This document shows, in pieces, positions 1 to 12,900 of a stretch of 64,000 bases of DNA. Below the pieces are notes generated by a model. That model was given only the letters and a program-made list of their open reading frames with translations. It ran no database searches and was not told the origin of the DNA. This stretch comes from Apiospora phragmitis (Eukaryota; Ascomycota; Sordariomycetes; Amphisphaeriales; Apiosporaceae). The stretch covers positions 1,054,001 to 1,118,000 of the forward strand of contig JAQQWL010000001.1 of assembly GCA_038363925.1 (NCBI GenBank). The letters run 5' to 3'. How positions within the stretch are numbered: position 1 is the first letter of the stretch; every line of letters starts with the position of its first letter. A program made the position numbers and the translations under genes.

Positions 1-817
1 CCAGCATCATCCACAAGATCAGACTTGTTAATGACTATGACATCGGCATGTGATATTTGAACATGCGCAGTAGTCATGAGGGGTCCATGCCCCTCGTGAT
101 CATCATGCCCCTCGACCTTACCAGCCGGATCGTCCAGGCTCTTCAGTATATTCTTGGCATCGACCAAAGTGACGATACCGTCCAAATAGATTGTGCTTCC
201 GAGCCCATCGTCCACCCCAGAATAGGGGCGCCAGGTTGCCAGGGTCGGCCAAGCCGGTGGTTTCCAGCAGGATATAATCGAATGCGCCCTTCTTTTCCAT
301 CAAGGACTCGATGGCATTTACGCCAGAATCTCTGCGATGGTATTAGCCCGTACAGGCCTGTGTGGGTAAGGGTAAATAGCGTCTGCTTTTCTTACTTTAC
401 TGAGCAGCAGATACAGCCGTTGCCAACTTCAAGCCACTCTTCGACTTGCTCTCCGCCCTTGTTCACGGTGAGAGACTTCTCAATATCAATTGCTGTTGCT
501 CCATCAGTCCCCATAATTCCGATCAGGGTGCCTGGTCTCAGGCAACCTACAGTCACCAAATTCGTTCATAATAACCGCGATTTTCTTGCCATGTTGAGCG
601 GTTAAGATATAATTCAGGAGGGTAGTCTTCCCTGCCCCAAGGTAACCTGTATAATACTGTATTAACACAATTCGGGTCGTAGAAGTCCAAGTGGTACCAT
701 ACCTGTCACTATAGTAATGGGGACCTTGAGTGGCTTCTCAGACGGTTCTTCTGGTTCAACAACCCCGCCGGACGTAGTCTCGACCAGCTCGGGTGGGAAA
801 TCATCATCGGCCTCCAT
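1..817 (-). CDS. ZNG1: ZNG1/CobW-family zinc-chaperone GTPase, C-terminus outside window, frameshifted
   Basis: COG0523/CobW P-loop GTPase. Eukaryotic ZNG1 proteins insert zinc into methionine aminopeptidase. Exons on the minus strand are 817-703, 646-551, 492-396 and 331-1 (continuing out of the window); introns begin GTATGG, GTAGGT and GTAAGA. Visible motifs are Walker A GAGKTT (residues 42-47), the metal-binding GCICC (96-100), and [12 protein letters not shown] with the switch region. A His/Asp-rich loop follows near 60-110, then the NKSD nucleotide-specificity motif near position 20. The start ATG at 817 gives an acidic N-terminus with PPELVETT, the place of the ZNG1 CPELV docking motif. 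After LAPLFW the reading frame moves: the CCCC at 215-218 (GGGG on the coding strand) seems one base too long, since the adjacent frame continues with VDDGLGS. It is divergent from MOB3. Family assignment is firm; the symbol rests on the N-terminal motif. Confidence 0.85.
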
Positions 818-1404
818 ATTGGGGAGTTATTTCCAAAGAGAGATTGAATCGAGGAGGGTAGATACTGAACGGAACAAATCCAGACTTATTAGCTTCGCTT
901 TTTGCAAGTATTTGTTACGGTCTAATAAGCTGTTACCTATTTGATTGGTAATGTTGCTTCTCGTTTGCAGAGCAGCCAGCAGTGATGCAATGCAAATATG
1001 GGGTTTATTGGATAAATACAATTTCATGTGATACATACTTACAGGTTATGCAGTTATGAATAAAATAAGGGTCCCGCGTCCACCCATGAGGTAAGGTACC
1101 ACCACTAAAGACAACAGGGATTAGCTCAGCAGCCGCCTACAGCTCAGCTCATGCCTGGCGACTGACACGCCCTCATGCAACTTCCACCGAATTGATTTGT
1201 TGCGTCGCACCGCGTCTCGGCCAGCTAGCCGCCCAAACCTGCAAGTCCTTTGCCAACATCACATCTGTGGCAATACGGCCACGTCTACATGTCCAACGAC
1301 TTCTGCGAGCGCATATCCGTCTCCGCCCATCAATACCAACAAATACTAAAGAGCCCTGTCATTCGAGGCTTGGGCCTCTCTTACTTCTTTCTGTCTCTCT
1401 CATC
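818..1404. promoter_or_regulatory. Divergent promoter region ZNG1/MOB3
   Basis: 587 bp between two divergent start codons. I see no coding signal. It must hold both promoters and 5' leaders; a C/T-rich stretch (CTCTTACTTCTTTCTGTCTCTC, roughly 1377-1400) lies just before the MOB3 start, as is common at fungal transcription starts. No TATA box was identified. Confidence 0.5.
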
Positions 1405-3086
1405 ATGTCGACCCTGCCGCCCAGTTCCCCGCGATTACCCAGTCCACCTCCCCGGCCGAGATCCAACTCGGACCCAGATCCCCCGGCCTAGGGAACCACC
1501 GCCAGCCGTCAAGCGCAAGAGATGGAGCAGACTATGGCAGATGCCAATGCGAAGCGGCGCATACATCCAGGTACCAAGGCTGAGAACATGGCTGCCGGTC
1601 CTCCCTTGGTACCTTTGTCTGAAGTACGTTCCCGGATTTGCGCAGAATCCCTCCCAAGCCTTTTACTGACCTTCGACTGCAGCTAGAATCCGCTTTCCAG
1701 CTCCAGGAGCATCTTGCAGCTTTGCATTATCACCACAGTGCCTCCAACACCCAGCCCATTACTAGACAAACCGCCGAGAAGCTTGCGACGCCCCCGCCAG
1801 GCATCGATCGCACACTCTGGCTGTACGAACTTTGTCGCTTCCTCATCGCCCAATGCAACAGCCTCATTGTGGGCTTTCTTTTCGACAACCCGCCCTGCTC
1901 ACAAGCCACGTGTCCTGAGATGAGGGCTTCTGAATGGCAGTTTCTGTGCGCCGTTCACGACCAGCCCAAGAGCTGCTGCGCTATCGACTATTGCTGCCAC
2001 ACCCTTGATTGGGCTGCCAATGTGGTCACCAACCCCAAGATCTTCCCTTCGCGTTTTGTCGTCGCAGCAGAGGGCCACGACAAAGGTGCCGTGCTGAAGA
2101 ACCTGGTTAATGTCTTCCGTCGGCTGCATCGCATCTTCGCGCACGCCTGGTTCCAACACCGTGGCGTGTTCTGGACCGTGGAAGCCCAGACCGGACTCTA
2201 CGTCTTCTTCAAAACGACATGCGACCTGTACGACTTGCTGCCCGCCGAGAACTACAAACTACCTCCTGAGGCAGAGGGGTTGGAACCGGCACAGCCCGAA
2301 AAGGAGGAGGGCCAGTCTAGGGTCACGGCCATAGCAAGGCCGCTGTCGCGAGAAAGAGACGAAAACGCCCAAGACGATGACCAGCCGCTTCATGCTCGGC
2401 GTAGCAACACTGCGCGTCATTCAAGCCGCCCATCTCTGAGCACCACCGTGACTACAATCGAAGAACACGAAGACGAAAATTCGGACGTAGCGAACAAGCT
2501 GAGGAACATGCATCTCGGCTCACGTCCCGAGATTGTGGAAGAGGAGTCGGAGATCGAGGTGCCAGTTATTGTGGAGGGCGAAATGTTTAATCAAGGACCG
2601 GCTGAAACGTCGAACTCGCCCGAACAGCGAGAGCCCAAGGAGCCCACCAAGGTCTCTACGCACGAAGAGGGAGATGCTCCTACACTTGGCCACGAGGAAC
2701 CGCTTAACATGGAGGCAAACGGAGAGCCCCAGGGCCAAGCAAGTCTTGAAGCAGAGTTAGGTACTGAGAACCTGCCTGATTCTAAGGATGAATCAACGGA
2801 GCAGCCTAATGACACAAGTATCAAAGATTTCGCATCATCCGCACCATATGCATCCCCAGCAGAGGCTATAGAGAAAGAGGAGGAAGCAGAGAAAGACAAG
2901 AAGGGCAAAAAGAGCAAGAAGGGCAAGAAAGCTGAGAAGGCCGAGAAAGTCGAGGAAGACGAGAAAGATTCCACGATACAAACCACAGAAGTCACCAATG
3001 CTGACGAGCCGACGCCCAAGGAGAACACGGAAGCGGCGCCCGAGGACGAGAAGACGCCATCCTCCTCATCGTCCGATGGTACTTAG
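1405..3086 (+). CDS. mob3: MOB3/phocein-type STRIPAK subunit
   Basis: Mob1/phocein-family protein. The filamentous-fungal MOB3 is a STRIPAK subunit needed for cell fusion and sexual development. Exon 1 is 1405-1623, the intron 1624-1682 (branch TACTGAC), and exon 2 1683-3086. The Mob fold covers roughly the first 240 residues: FQLQEHLAALHYHH, the Cys/His zinc site within CPEMRASEWQFLC and the following CCAIDYCCHTLDW, then IFAHAWFQHRGVFW. The rest is an acidic, Ser- and Lys/Glu-rich tail with KKGKKSKKGKKAEK repeats. The first ATG (1405) opens MSTLPPSSPRLPSPPP but meets a TAG at 1489. A one-base gain in the C run near 1457 and a one-base loss in GGG near 1491 would give an unbroken N-terminus. 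Otherwise translation may start at 1522 (MEQTMADANAK, 501 aa). Family assignment is firm. Confidence 0.88.
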
Positions 3087-3398
3087 GAGGACCCGGGACT
3101 CATGAAGCAGAGATCGCAGCAAATTTTGGTCGAAGAAGAGCAAGACGGGGCTGCTACGCCTCGGAGGACGGCGCCAAGCAGCAATAATGGGCGCATAGGC
3201 AACATTGTGTCCAACTTTGCCTGGCGCCACGCCAGGAAGAAGAGCAAAGACAGCAACAAGGACGCGAACGAGGTCTTCGAGGACGACGCTGACGAAGTCA
3301 AGGCTATCATCGAGCAAAGCAGCCGTCGTCGTCCGGGGGCTACTACTACTGTCACCAAGGGGCTACAGCAGAGGAGCCCTGAATCGACGACCAAATAG
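3087..3398 (+). other. In-frame continuation after the MOB3 stop
   Basis: After the TAG at 3084-3086 the same frame stays open for 103 codons to a TAG at 3396-3398. The residues look like protein rather than chance: Arg/Lys-rich with acidic stretches, including NGRIGNIVSNFAWRHARKK and DEVKAIIEQSS. This could be the true MOB3 C-terminus cut off by a base error, or a 3' untranslated region. It has no separate promoter or start context of note. Confidence 0.45.
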
Positions 3399-4576
3399 CT
3401 CTAAGGGGAAAGAAAGAGGATGACTTAGGAAATGGGATGAGGATATGAAAACGTGCGCATGCGCGCCGGCGTAGTAGGCGCGTAGCAAAGAAAGTTAGTA
3501 ATCATGAAGGAACGGAGTGTCACGAATAATAGTACAACATAACTTACATACATCCGGTGTAATACGCAGAATGAGGGAGAAGGCCTGTATGATATCGTGT
3601 GGAATGACGTGGCGCCGGGGCACGCAGACTAGTACATGTACATCAGATGAAAGAGGCTGTCATAACTACTTAGGCACAAATGTTAAGGAAAGCAAGCAAT
3701 CCTGATAGTCTCATTTATTCATCACGCATATGTGTGCATTATGAAGCGAGATCCAAATTCCGCCTGCTAACTTAGTGTACGGCTCGGACGCACCGATCTG
3801 CTCTCCAAAATTCGGATGCGGAACTCAACAGCGGAAGAGGCTAGGACAGATACAATTCATGTGCTTGTCGCCTATTCAATAACAGAAAACTATGTGGTAT
3901 ATATATGAATAAATAGTATATCGTCCCAAAGCCCGCTACCCGACCAACATCTTGTCCTCTTGGGACCCTTCGATGTACCCCCGTTTTCGGTTCCGAACGC
4001 CTTTCTTCAAAGAGAGTTAGAACCATGCCAAAACCCGGTGGCAAGTAACATGATAAACGTATATAAATAGTATGATGTTACTTCGTTACTCGGGGTGGAT
4101 GGGCATTGAAACAACGCAAGTGACAGGGGGCTCGAACCCCTGTACGTGCATAGGGAGCTGCATCGAACTGCCGCACCAGTTTGGATCTTGCTTTCTTCCC
4201 TGATGATCTGTAAGGCAGATCCTGTCGTATAATCCTTGTCGAACTTGCCGAAGTTTGATGTAACCGCATGGGCGGAATTCGTGAGTGCTGCGTTCAGTGA
4301 CTGGCGTGGCATCGAAGTATTCCAGCTTGTTTTGCTCACTGAGAACTGATTCATGCTTGTATATTGCACATACAACAGCACAAAAAACAGCATGTTACAA
4401 TGGGACTGTTCCAGTGTTGTTTTGGCATTGGGACCTTTTTCGACGTAGCCAGTCCGATTCTGGCATACGACCCCTGGGGCGGGCCAAATATTATATCCAA
4501 TTGCTAGAACAGTGCCATATGAATAACTTTTCCGACAAGACCCTGAGTCTGTTCTTTTGACGTTGTCCACCGTCTT
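3399..4576. other. Intergenic region, convergent 3' ends
   Basis: About 1.2 kb between the MOB3 and transcription-factor 3' ends. No gene was recognised. It contains AT-rich stretches (near 3890-3930 and 4055-4080) that could carry polyadenylation signals, and a tRNA T-arm-like hairpin near 4125-4145 without a matching acceptor stem. Confidence 0.5.
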
Positions 4577-6968
4577 TTAGTTTCCGTTAGACGGGCCGGA
4601 ACCGGCCGGTACTGTTGGCGATTGTACCCCTTCGTAATCTAAGCGCATTTTGGCAAAGACCGAAGCCATATCACGTACATCCTCGCTTTGCTTATTAACA
4701 GGGACACCATTGCGCTCATCTGCAAAAGCTCGTGTTTCTTGCAGAATTGGGGTGAATCCGTCGTCGTTGGGAATCCACCAATGAATGCACGTAGGGTCCC
4801 GGAAGATTAATGCCATACGACTGCGTATGGTGAATGGGGCAGATACCTAAGGAACACACAGTCAGTACAAGATCTGCCGAAAAGAAGGGCCCGATTGAAG
4901 CCAAGGTAGCGATGGCGAAAGTCAGGAACTTACCCAGATCGCTCGATCAAGGCGAACTTGCGTCTCATCCACATGTGATGCTTCAGGTCCCTCGGTACAA
5001 AAATAGCTGCGATAACCAAACATGCCTGGAGCATCGCCAAGGTTCCCGATGGCCTTTGGGGCCACTTCTCGACGTTGTCGAAGATCTGGCAGATCGCCAT
5101 CGAAAGCTCCCGAAGTTCTTGGGTGGGTTCCTGTTGAAGCCTCCCTGGCTCTTGGCTCTTATGCATGACAAAAACCGAATGCCATTCTGCTAAAAGCAGT
5201 GTCGTCGGGAACAAATGACCCTTATAAAGGTAAGCGGGTGCATACGAATCGACAATGTCGTCGTCTTCAAGGGGCTGTCTCCACGTGAATCCGGTTTCGA
5301 GATAAGCTGAGTCGACCATACTGGGATCGAGGTTATTGCGCCACTTCTGCAATTGCGCTGTCAAGCCAGTATACTCGGAAGCAAATTCCTCTCCAGATAT
5401 CTCGCCACGTTTGGCCTTTGCATACAGGAAAGACATATCGACGGAGATTAGACGGAGTTGAGCCGAGGAAGCTTCTTGCTTCCAAAGTATGCCTTCCGGA
5501 TCAGACTGACGCTGGCTCTCGTGGTATTCCACGGTTGCTGAAAACCATTCCCGGGGAAGCCGTGTTTCGTAACCCCCTAGCATACCGACAAACACGTCGA
5601 ATCGAACGTACCAAGTCAGTATGGTCCGCGAGATGAATGATTGCATAGCTGATTGCGGTGTATACAGCTGTGTTAGAATTTGGAGCGCAGCCTTTTGGTG
5701 GCCGCTGAGATTGACCCAATCACCTAGGTATTCCTGGACATTCATATCAGCACCATTGCCTCAGGATCTACCATGGACGAACATGTAATTACCTCGATTG
5801 TAGCTAGTTGCAAGATGGTCAGCAGCGTCGCTGTATTTTGCTTGCCCCCTTTCTTGAAAGCCTCAAGTAACAGGGTTACGCTTTTGTTGTAGTATTGAAG
5901 AAACTCGGAGATGTTGCCGCTCGGGTTCTGAATGGTGCGGTGGTACGCTGCAAAGCCCACGAGAGCGTATAGCAGAGCCTCGTTGCCGCTTTGCACAGCA
6001 ACACTGGGGAGGAACTTCATGAAAAACTCATGGGCGTCGAATACCATGCAATAGCTGTAGTGGGTCATGTTGTCGCAGAAGTATTGAAGATAGAAGTGCA
6101 GATCTGGAGGCAGGTGTGACCATTCCGACGGCCCTGCTTGAATCGAAGGATCCGGTGGGAGGCTCGGTGTAGCGAAACTGACGCTCGTTCCGGTAGACAC
6201 GGATGGTGACGTGCTCTTCGTGCCTTCCAGAGATGGTGTCTCGGAACTTTGTCGGGTGCCGGATCTTTGGAGGTTCAGGGTCGAGGCTGTGCTTCTTCTT
6301 CGCAGTGACGAAAACGATTGCTGTGGTCGTAGGCCGCTCCCGGTTGGTTCATCCTCGTCCGCGATGGTGTCAAGCCTGGCATCCCTTTCACCCTCGTCTT
6401 CTACTTCGTCAGATGCTGTACCAGGGCTGTCTGCTTGCCCCGAACCATCCCTCGAGCTCGATTGTCCCGAAGAGCCTTTCCCAGATGTCTGGTCGGGATA
6501 TGTGCACTCTCTCTTGCCCTTGCGGCATCCTACACGATACGATCAGTCCTGTATTACCCCACCAACGATGAGGAAAAGCTCACTTTCACAAATGGGGTGA
6601 GTTTCGTCGCACTAGTCCTCGGTCAGCGGGGTTATTCCTCGTCGATGAACGCTTCGCCGTACCTTGACTCGTCTGTTGCGGCATGTATAACATCCTGACC
6701 TGGTCCGGCGATGCTTGACGTGTTCCAGCCCTGGCGTTGACTTCTTCCGACCGCGGCTGCTTGGAGGCTTGGGTGCTTGGAACATGATCGGGTCCGGGAA
6801 CCCAGTAAAATATCCTAGGTTTTGGTACGAGCTAGCCATGGGTCCTCCGCTGCTTGCCATTGGCATAGTCGGGATTTGAGATTGTGTGATGCCGTCTGAA
6901 GGGTAGTTATGGGAAGAGCCCTCTTCGGCCCCCGGTTGAGGTGGGATGTACTGATTATACTCGTCCAT
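4577..6968 (-). CDS. Zn2Cys6 transcription factor with fungal-specific TF domain
   Basis: Sequence-specific nuclear regulator. Exons on the minus strand are 6968-6663, 6611-6584, 6529-5793, 5733-4934 and 4820-4577 (2115 nt, 704 aa, intact). Introns 1 and 2 split the zinc cluster, C-x2-C-x6-C-x6-C-x2-C-x6-C, with cysteines at 93, 96, 103, 110, 113 and 120. A basic stretch KHRRTRSGC lies before it. A Ser/Thr-rich linker follows, then a long helical region from about residue 190 (WSHLPPDLHFYLQYFCDNMTH onward) typical of the PF11951 class (UPC2-like layout, zinc cluster near the N-terminus). The start used is MDEYNQY; an in-frame ATG at 7118 would add 50 residues. The last acceptor was chosen at GCAG 4824-4821 because it keeps the frame into RMALIFRDPTC. 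Target genes are unknown; a sterol role should not be assumed. Confidence 0.9.
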
Positions 6969-9900
6969 CGCCAAGTAGATGTAATACTGTGGCTTGATAA
7001 GCCCGCGTCGTTTGGTGTAATCGGAACAAATGTTGATATCCTGACTATCCTTGCAAAACCTAGGCAGTGGAGAGTTCAACGAATGCGGAGGGTTGTGATG
7101 ATCAGGCAGCGGCCCCAAAAGACTATTCGAGATGAGGCGTTCGGATGGTCGTGATACAGCCTAACGGCGCCGTGGATATCGCAAGTTGGGCCGGTATCTA
7201 GCTGCCTAGCTAATCGATGTCCGGAGGAAAGGTCGGTCAAAGAGGAACGGTGCGAAATATACAAAGAAGCTGGTGATGAATCATTAGAAGTCGGGTCGCC
7301 TCTTGACAGTCGAGTGAGAGCGGAAGGATATGGCAAGCGCTGGTGGGATGGGTTTCGAGGCGGAGGCTCGATTAGGTCAATGGACGAGTTGCAAGCAATG
7401 CTACAAGATCATTTTCATGCGCACTTAGCCGCCACGAACGGAATCTTTTGGGCAAGAGAGGGCGGGATGCGAAGCTGTTAAGGGACCTCAGGTCCTTTAC
7501 TTGAATGCCTGCTCTCACGGGACCCAGAACCCGCATCTAACGAACAATTTCCACAGGATCTACCGGCAGGGTAGGTAGCGGAGCTGCTATCTCGAATATG
7601 GTCACTAGGGAAAACACCAACCCCTGGAAGTGTCAGAGTTACCAAGCTGGCCCTGGCAAACCCGAACTCTGCAGTACGTGTGTCGCAAAGCTCCCTTGGT
7701 TGCAGATGGAGATAAGAGGAGCCCGGAATGCCTTGTGCATACGGGACAGTGGGACCACTGCGTTATGGGCGGATGATGCTTATGATGCGTGGTGCCTCCG
7801 CTTGGTGGTCAACGGGGAGGGGGTTCGACAGCCAAATATATGGCGCCTCTCACAGAACCCCGATGCGGCCGGGCCCGTCGTTGCTTTGCACGAAATGAGT
7901 AATGCCTGCGAGGGCTGAACGGTCAGGCCGTGCTCAGGAAGTGGCGTATGCAGGCAGAGTTGAACAACAGCACTTGAAAAGATGATCGCTGGCCGGCGGC
8001 TGTGTTTCAAACCTGCCTCGTGGCTCGTCAAGGAGAAGGCGATGATGGGTGAGCTATGCGTGGGTGTGGGCGGAAGGCGTGTCCAGGGAGGCCGTTGTAC
8101 ACGGACAGGATATCGTCAGAGGACTGGTGATTGTTAGGTTAATGAACTTGGCCAAACAGAACGGCTGCCCGGTAACTGACTGACTTAAGTGAGTGACAGG
8201 GTACAAGGTGTGCTGGGGTATACCTTGTCTGATATAGGGTGCTTGCAACGTAGAATAAACAGACCGAGTTACCGGCACTGGAGCTTGACTAGAAGCGGAA
8301 CATATGCGTTATGCGTCAAAAAGGGCCATGTGCCATAAATGTATCGAATTACGGAAACAAGAATTTCCCAACGGTGGGAACGAACTATTTGGACAGGTAT
8401 GCACCGGATGAGGTCGTAGAAGCTGCTCAATGGCGTGGAACGGCGCAATAAGAGTTATTCCGTCAGTACGATCCCGTCCTGTCTATTGTTGCAGCAGGGG
8501 GGCACGGCCTACAGTAGAGCTGTTCCAGGAAGAAGAAGAAGTTTGTATGTATGAAATGGCAGGGGATGTTTTTCCCCTTCGCTTTTTTCCAGCTCTGGCC
8601 GCTAAATGAACGCCCTTCCCATGTGGGTTGATTGATGCGATATCGTGGTCCTCCTGTCCAGGCAAGCAGCCTACGATGGGGGAATCCCTTGGAACCTGCG
8701 GCGGCGCACGCACAGGGCCTGCTGCTACTGCTGCTGCCGCCACCCGTACCAGACACAGACAGTATAATAAAGCCAGCACTGAGATAAGATCGCGGCAACA
8801 GAGACTGGGGGTCTTCATCCCAGGCCCGGGCATCCACAACTTTTGACCTAGTGGTGGGGAGGTTTGGGGGTGGTGTTACTGACAGGGATCCCAAGGTATG
8901 TTTTTTGCTGTTCATGCGGTTTCATCAACCGTCAGCCAGTCTAGTCTGTAGCTGAGAAAAGAAAAGGGAAAGTAGAAGAGGAATGGCGGAAGAACCCGTG
9001 AAGCATGATAAGGCTGTGGGTAATTCGATGAGACGTTTCGACGCCAACAACGATGGATATCTCGATAGTGGCAGGTAGAGATGCATCGTAGCATGCCATG
9101 TTTGCAGTCGTCGTTCAATGATGGGGTGGAAATCCTTGCAGCCGGTCAAAGTCTCGGCGGATAGCTGCCCGGCCGTCCAATTAGTTCCAAGCTTCGGGGG
9201 TTTGCAAGTGGCTCCAGTGTCCAGCTCAGAATCAGGACAACTGAGTACAGTCATGTTCTGTCAGTATATCATGGTGCTACATACATACGCCGAGTTGCAG
9301 CTAATAACCCAAACCCACTTGGGGGTTCTCTACGGGCTAATGCGTACAGTACCTAACATGCATACATACACAATGAGGCGTGCAGCTTGCATGATCATCC
9401 GTGCACCACCAGAGACTAACTTATAAGCAGCTGCTGAATGAGATCTTACTAAACGCATTAGTGATGGGAGATGAGAGACGATCACGAAAAGCAAAGCAAA
9501 GCCATCCCAGAGGACGAGAACGCATCGAGGCTGGCTCTGGGTCCAAGCCAGGGCTGGATGGACAGTGGGATGGGATAACCCAGCCCGGAGTCGATGGATA
9601 AGGTACCTAGATAGCACGACGTACTTGCGTCTGGTAGATCGATCTTTTACAAGGGTTGGCCGGCAGGGTGCCACTGAAAGGAGGGAAGATTTCATTGCCT
9701 ACCTATACGCTTATAGCATACATACAGACTGTACATAAACCTCCCACGAATGAGAGGCAAGGGCTTGTTCGAGGACTTCACTCAGTACAACATAGAATAA
9801 TGTTCCTGGCAATAGATACGAAACCCGTTTTCCCAGAATAGACGGCGCTGAAAGGGCCGTCCGATACATGGGACGAACCGCTCACAAGCCAATTCGACGC

Positions 9901-12900
9901 ACGAGACACCCGTCTCTCGGCCAAATTTAGTGCTTTTTCAACGGCGCCTATTCTGTGCGAGCGCCATCAACAAACAGAAACTGCAGCTACTGGCATAATA
10001 CAAACCCATGCCAGGTAGCGGGGGCGCTGAATTTGCAGACCCGGATAGCGTCTTGCAGTCTCATCAGCAGATTGACAGATTCTTTGCGCGCCCTGACTAC
10101 TTTTGTACACGAGAGGGGAGAACCTTCGCGGCATGGGACGGTGGATAGCGCATCAAGCATCTGATGAGCCCGAATCCTTGCAGGTGCATCGGGTTCTCGC
10201 AGTGACGCAGCCGGTTGGTGCACAAAATGAAGAGGACAAGTAGGACGTCATGGTTTAACCGCCCCAGAAAAAGCGAAGGAACGAAAGAAGGAAAAGTGTT
10301 GACGCCAAAGCGCTGGAACACCGAACTCCTAGACTCCACTACATCATGGATGGAATATCAGCCACTTTCTCCAGTGTCCACACGTGGGACTGTCATCCCC
10401 TCAAATGTCTTGGCTTTCCATATCCGTATTCCCAGTGCTTTTAGACAGACGCGGTTGTTTCGCGTCAGAATGCTCATCTTGAATCAGGCATTGATTCCTT
10501 TCTATAGTTAGCCTGTGGTTGCGGAAGTATTTCTCGAACCCCCGAGCGTTCAGCATCTCGCCCGGTATCTCCTAAGTCGACTCGTATCTTCTAGCGTCTG
10601 GTCGAGGTCCCCGACAATAATGGTTCACCGGTCACAGAAAAATGCCCTTTTCTATTGGATATTATAGCTGTTTAACCTAGTATGAAGATTGTTGCTGACC
10701 CGGCAATCCATCTTTGGCCGCGCACATGGCTGACGTCTATGCGTTGTCGTACGATAAGGCTACTGTTTTGTTGGGAGACAATCATTGGTTGTCTCGGCTC
10801 TCTTCATGCGACTATGCAAAGAACGAAGAAACAGCATCTAGGCAGCCCTGGAAACATGTTCCTGAGGGGCGTTTTCTGGGCATACCTCAGCATGCACGAC
10901 GTAGTATGTCCAAGGCTAGTATCTTATAGTGTCGTTGTTCAACACGGTGAATTCCGTCTCTTGTTTTCTGCGGCTCTTACCGACCGAATTAACCACCGTG
11001 GGTTACATCCACATACAACGCTGCTTGCGGATCATGGCGAGCTACCACATTGGTAGGCAAGTACCTAAGTTACGTCTTACTGTTGCCAGCCATTTCGATG
11101 ATCCAATCTCATTTTACTCCCTACATACAGTACATCCTCAGCCAGGTAAACCTAGTCTGGCGCAGAAATATGCATGAGGTGTGACGGCAGATACATGCCT
11201 TTCATGGATGCAAGCAGAAAAGAAATGGGAAGACCATAGGTCACATGTAGGCATCCATGATAAAGCCGCTGTACGGTACGCTCATACGGGCATGGACTGA
11301 ACAAGAACGGCAGAAAAACAACACGCAAGAGCGGAACAGATTCCCGGTCCTATGGATCCGAACGCCATCTCAAGTGAAGGTGTGATTTACATACCTGCCT
11401 ACATGCTGTAGGTAAGGAGTACGACCCTGCTGCTACTACGACGCCCATGCAAGTCTTGAAGTGTGGGGTTGACCAACTCCGACTGTTCGAGCTTGTGCAT
11501 TGGGTTTGGTCACCTACAGTAGTGTGTCTCCTGCTTGCTGCCTCCCCCTTCCAATGACCCGTTACGAGTATATGCCTCTATGCTATCTGCTAGGTATTCT
11601 GGCTTGGTTGTTCTAGCAGGTGACTCTTGTGTAGATTCGGTCCCATTGTAACGGGCGACCGCCGTGCTGCCGTCGATCTGGCCGAGTCAATATCGCCGGC
11701 CTCCAGAAGTCGAGGACAAGTCCAAGAGAAGTCCAAGAGACTCGGGAAATTACCCTCCAACCCAAATCCCACGGTGACCGCTACAAGAGACTACTGCACG
11801 TACTAGCAGGACATGCTCAGGGCGATCTCTATGTAGATTTTGACAGCTGGGTTCTGAGATGGGGGAGGGAAAACGAGAAACGGAGAAAAGAGGGGGCTCC
11901 GTTCGGCCCTCACCCTGTCCCCTGCCCCCTGCCCGATGATCCCAGAGCGTGTCTGGGCTACAGGCCGCTCGTCACACTTTCCGCTTTGTGACCCCCGATA
12001 TCTGAAACATATTTGAGGTGAAAATGTCAGCAAAGATTAGCATGTATTAGGATGGCTTGATAGGGGCTGGCACACAGAAGATACTATGAACCAAGAAAAA
12101 AAGGTATGATACACACATGCAAGCAAGCATCCATACCATACATCACACATCCAATAGTAAGGGATTATCCACAGCAAACCTAAACTAGTGGTAGGATTGT
12201 ACCTACCTTGTAGTTGCCAGTAATTCGCTGTGTTTTTGTTTTGTGTATCGTAAGCCTACATCCTACTGCCTTGCCTACCTGTCCTGTCCTCGGAGTTCGT
12301 TGGAGGGGTGGATTCTGGGCTTGCAGCTCACTACTCCACCATCCACCATGCGCACTCTCAAGAAAAAGATTATGGCTAGAACAGTCCCCAAACGTGCAGT
12401 GTGCAGCACAGGGAAAGGGAAAGTACATGATCCGAGCAGTATGCATACTCCCTGCCTCCTTCTGTATGGAGACAGGCCTGAAAAAACACCTTTGTAATAA
12501 CGGGACCGATAGCATGTCTATTATTAGTTCTGTCCAGACCAGCCGTTTGGGTCGCGCAAATCACGGCCGAGACGTAGCGGCGCAACCCCTTCAGCCTCTG
12601 ACATCGGGACTCGGCGCATTTGTCGCAATTGGAAGAGGACCAAGCAGACTACACACCTATTTGCGCGTAGATACTTGGTTTCTTGAGAGGTAACTTTAGA
12701 ATTTGACTGGGTGAGGGTGGGCCTGCACAATCCTTTCTTTTCCAGCTAGTAGATATCATGTCATAAAGAAGGGCCCATGGATGGGCCGTGAAGAAACGGC
12801 GCCGAGCTACCACTAGACTTCGGAGCCAGCAAAGTACCGAGAGAAAGCTGGATATGTGCCGGGATAGCGGCAGATTTCCGCCGCCGACGACTTTAGCATT

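Noticed and set aside
4110..4210. tRNA-like T-arm (minus strand AGGGGTTCGAGCCCCCT)
   Set aside because: No 5' acceptor strand pairs with the sequence after the T-arm, and no convincing D-arm or anticodon arm was found.
4595..4606. Perfect Leu3-type palindrome GCCGGAACCGGC
   Set aside because: It lies in the last coding exon of the Zn2Cys6 gene, about 56 kb from LEU1, in GC-rich sequence where such a palindrome can occur by chance.
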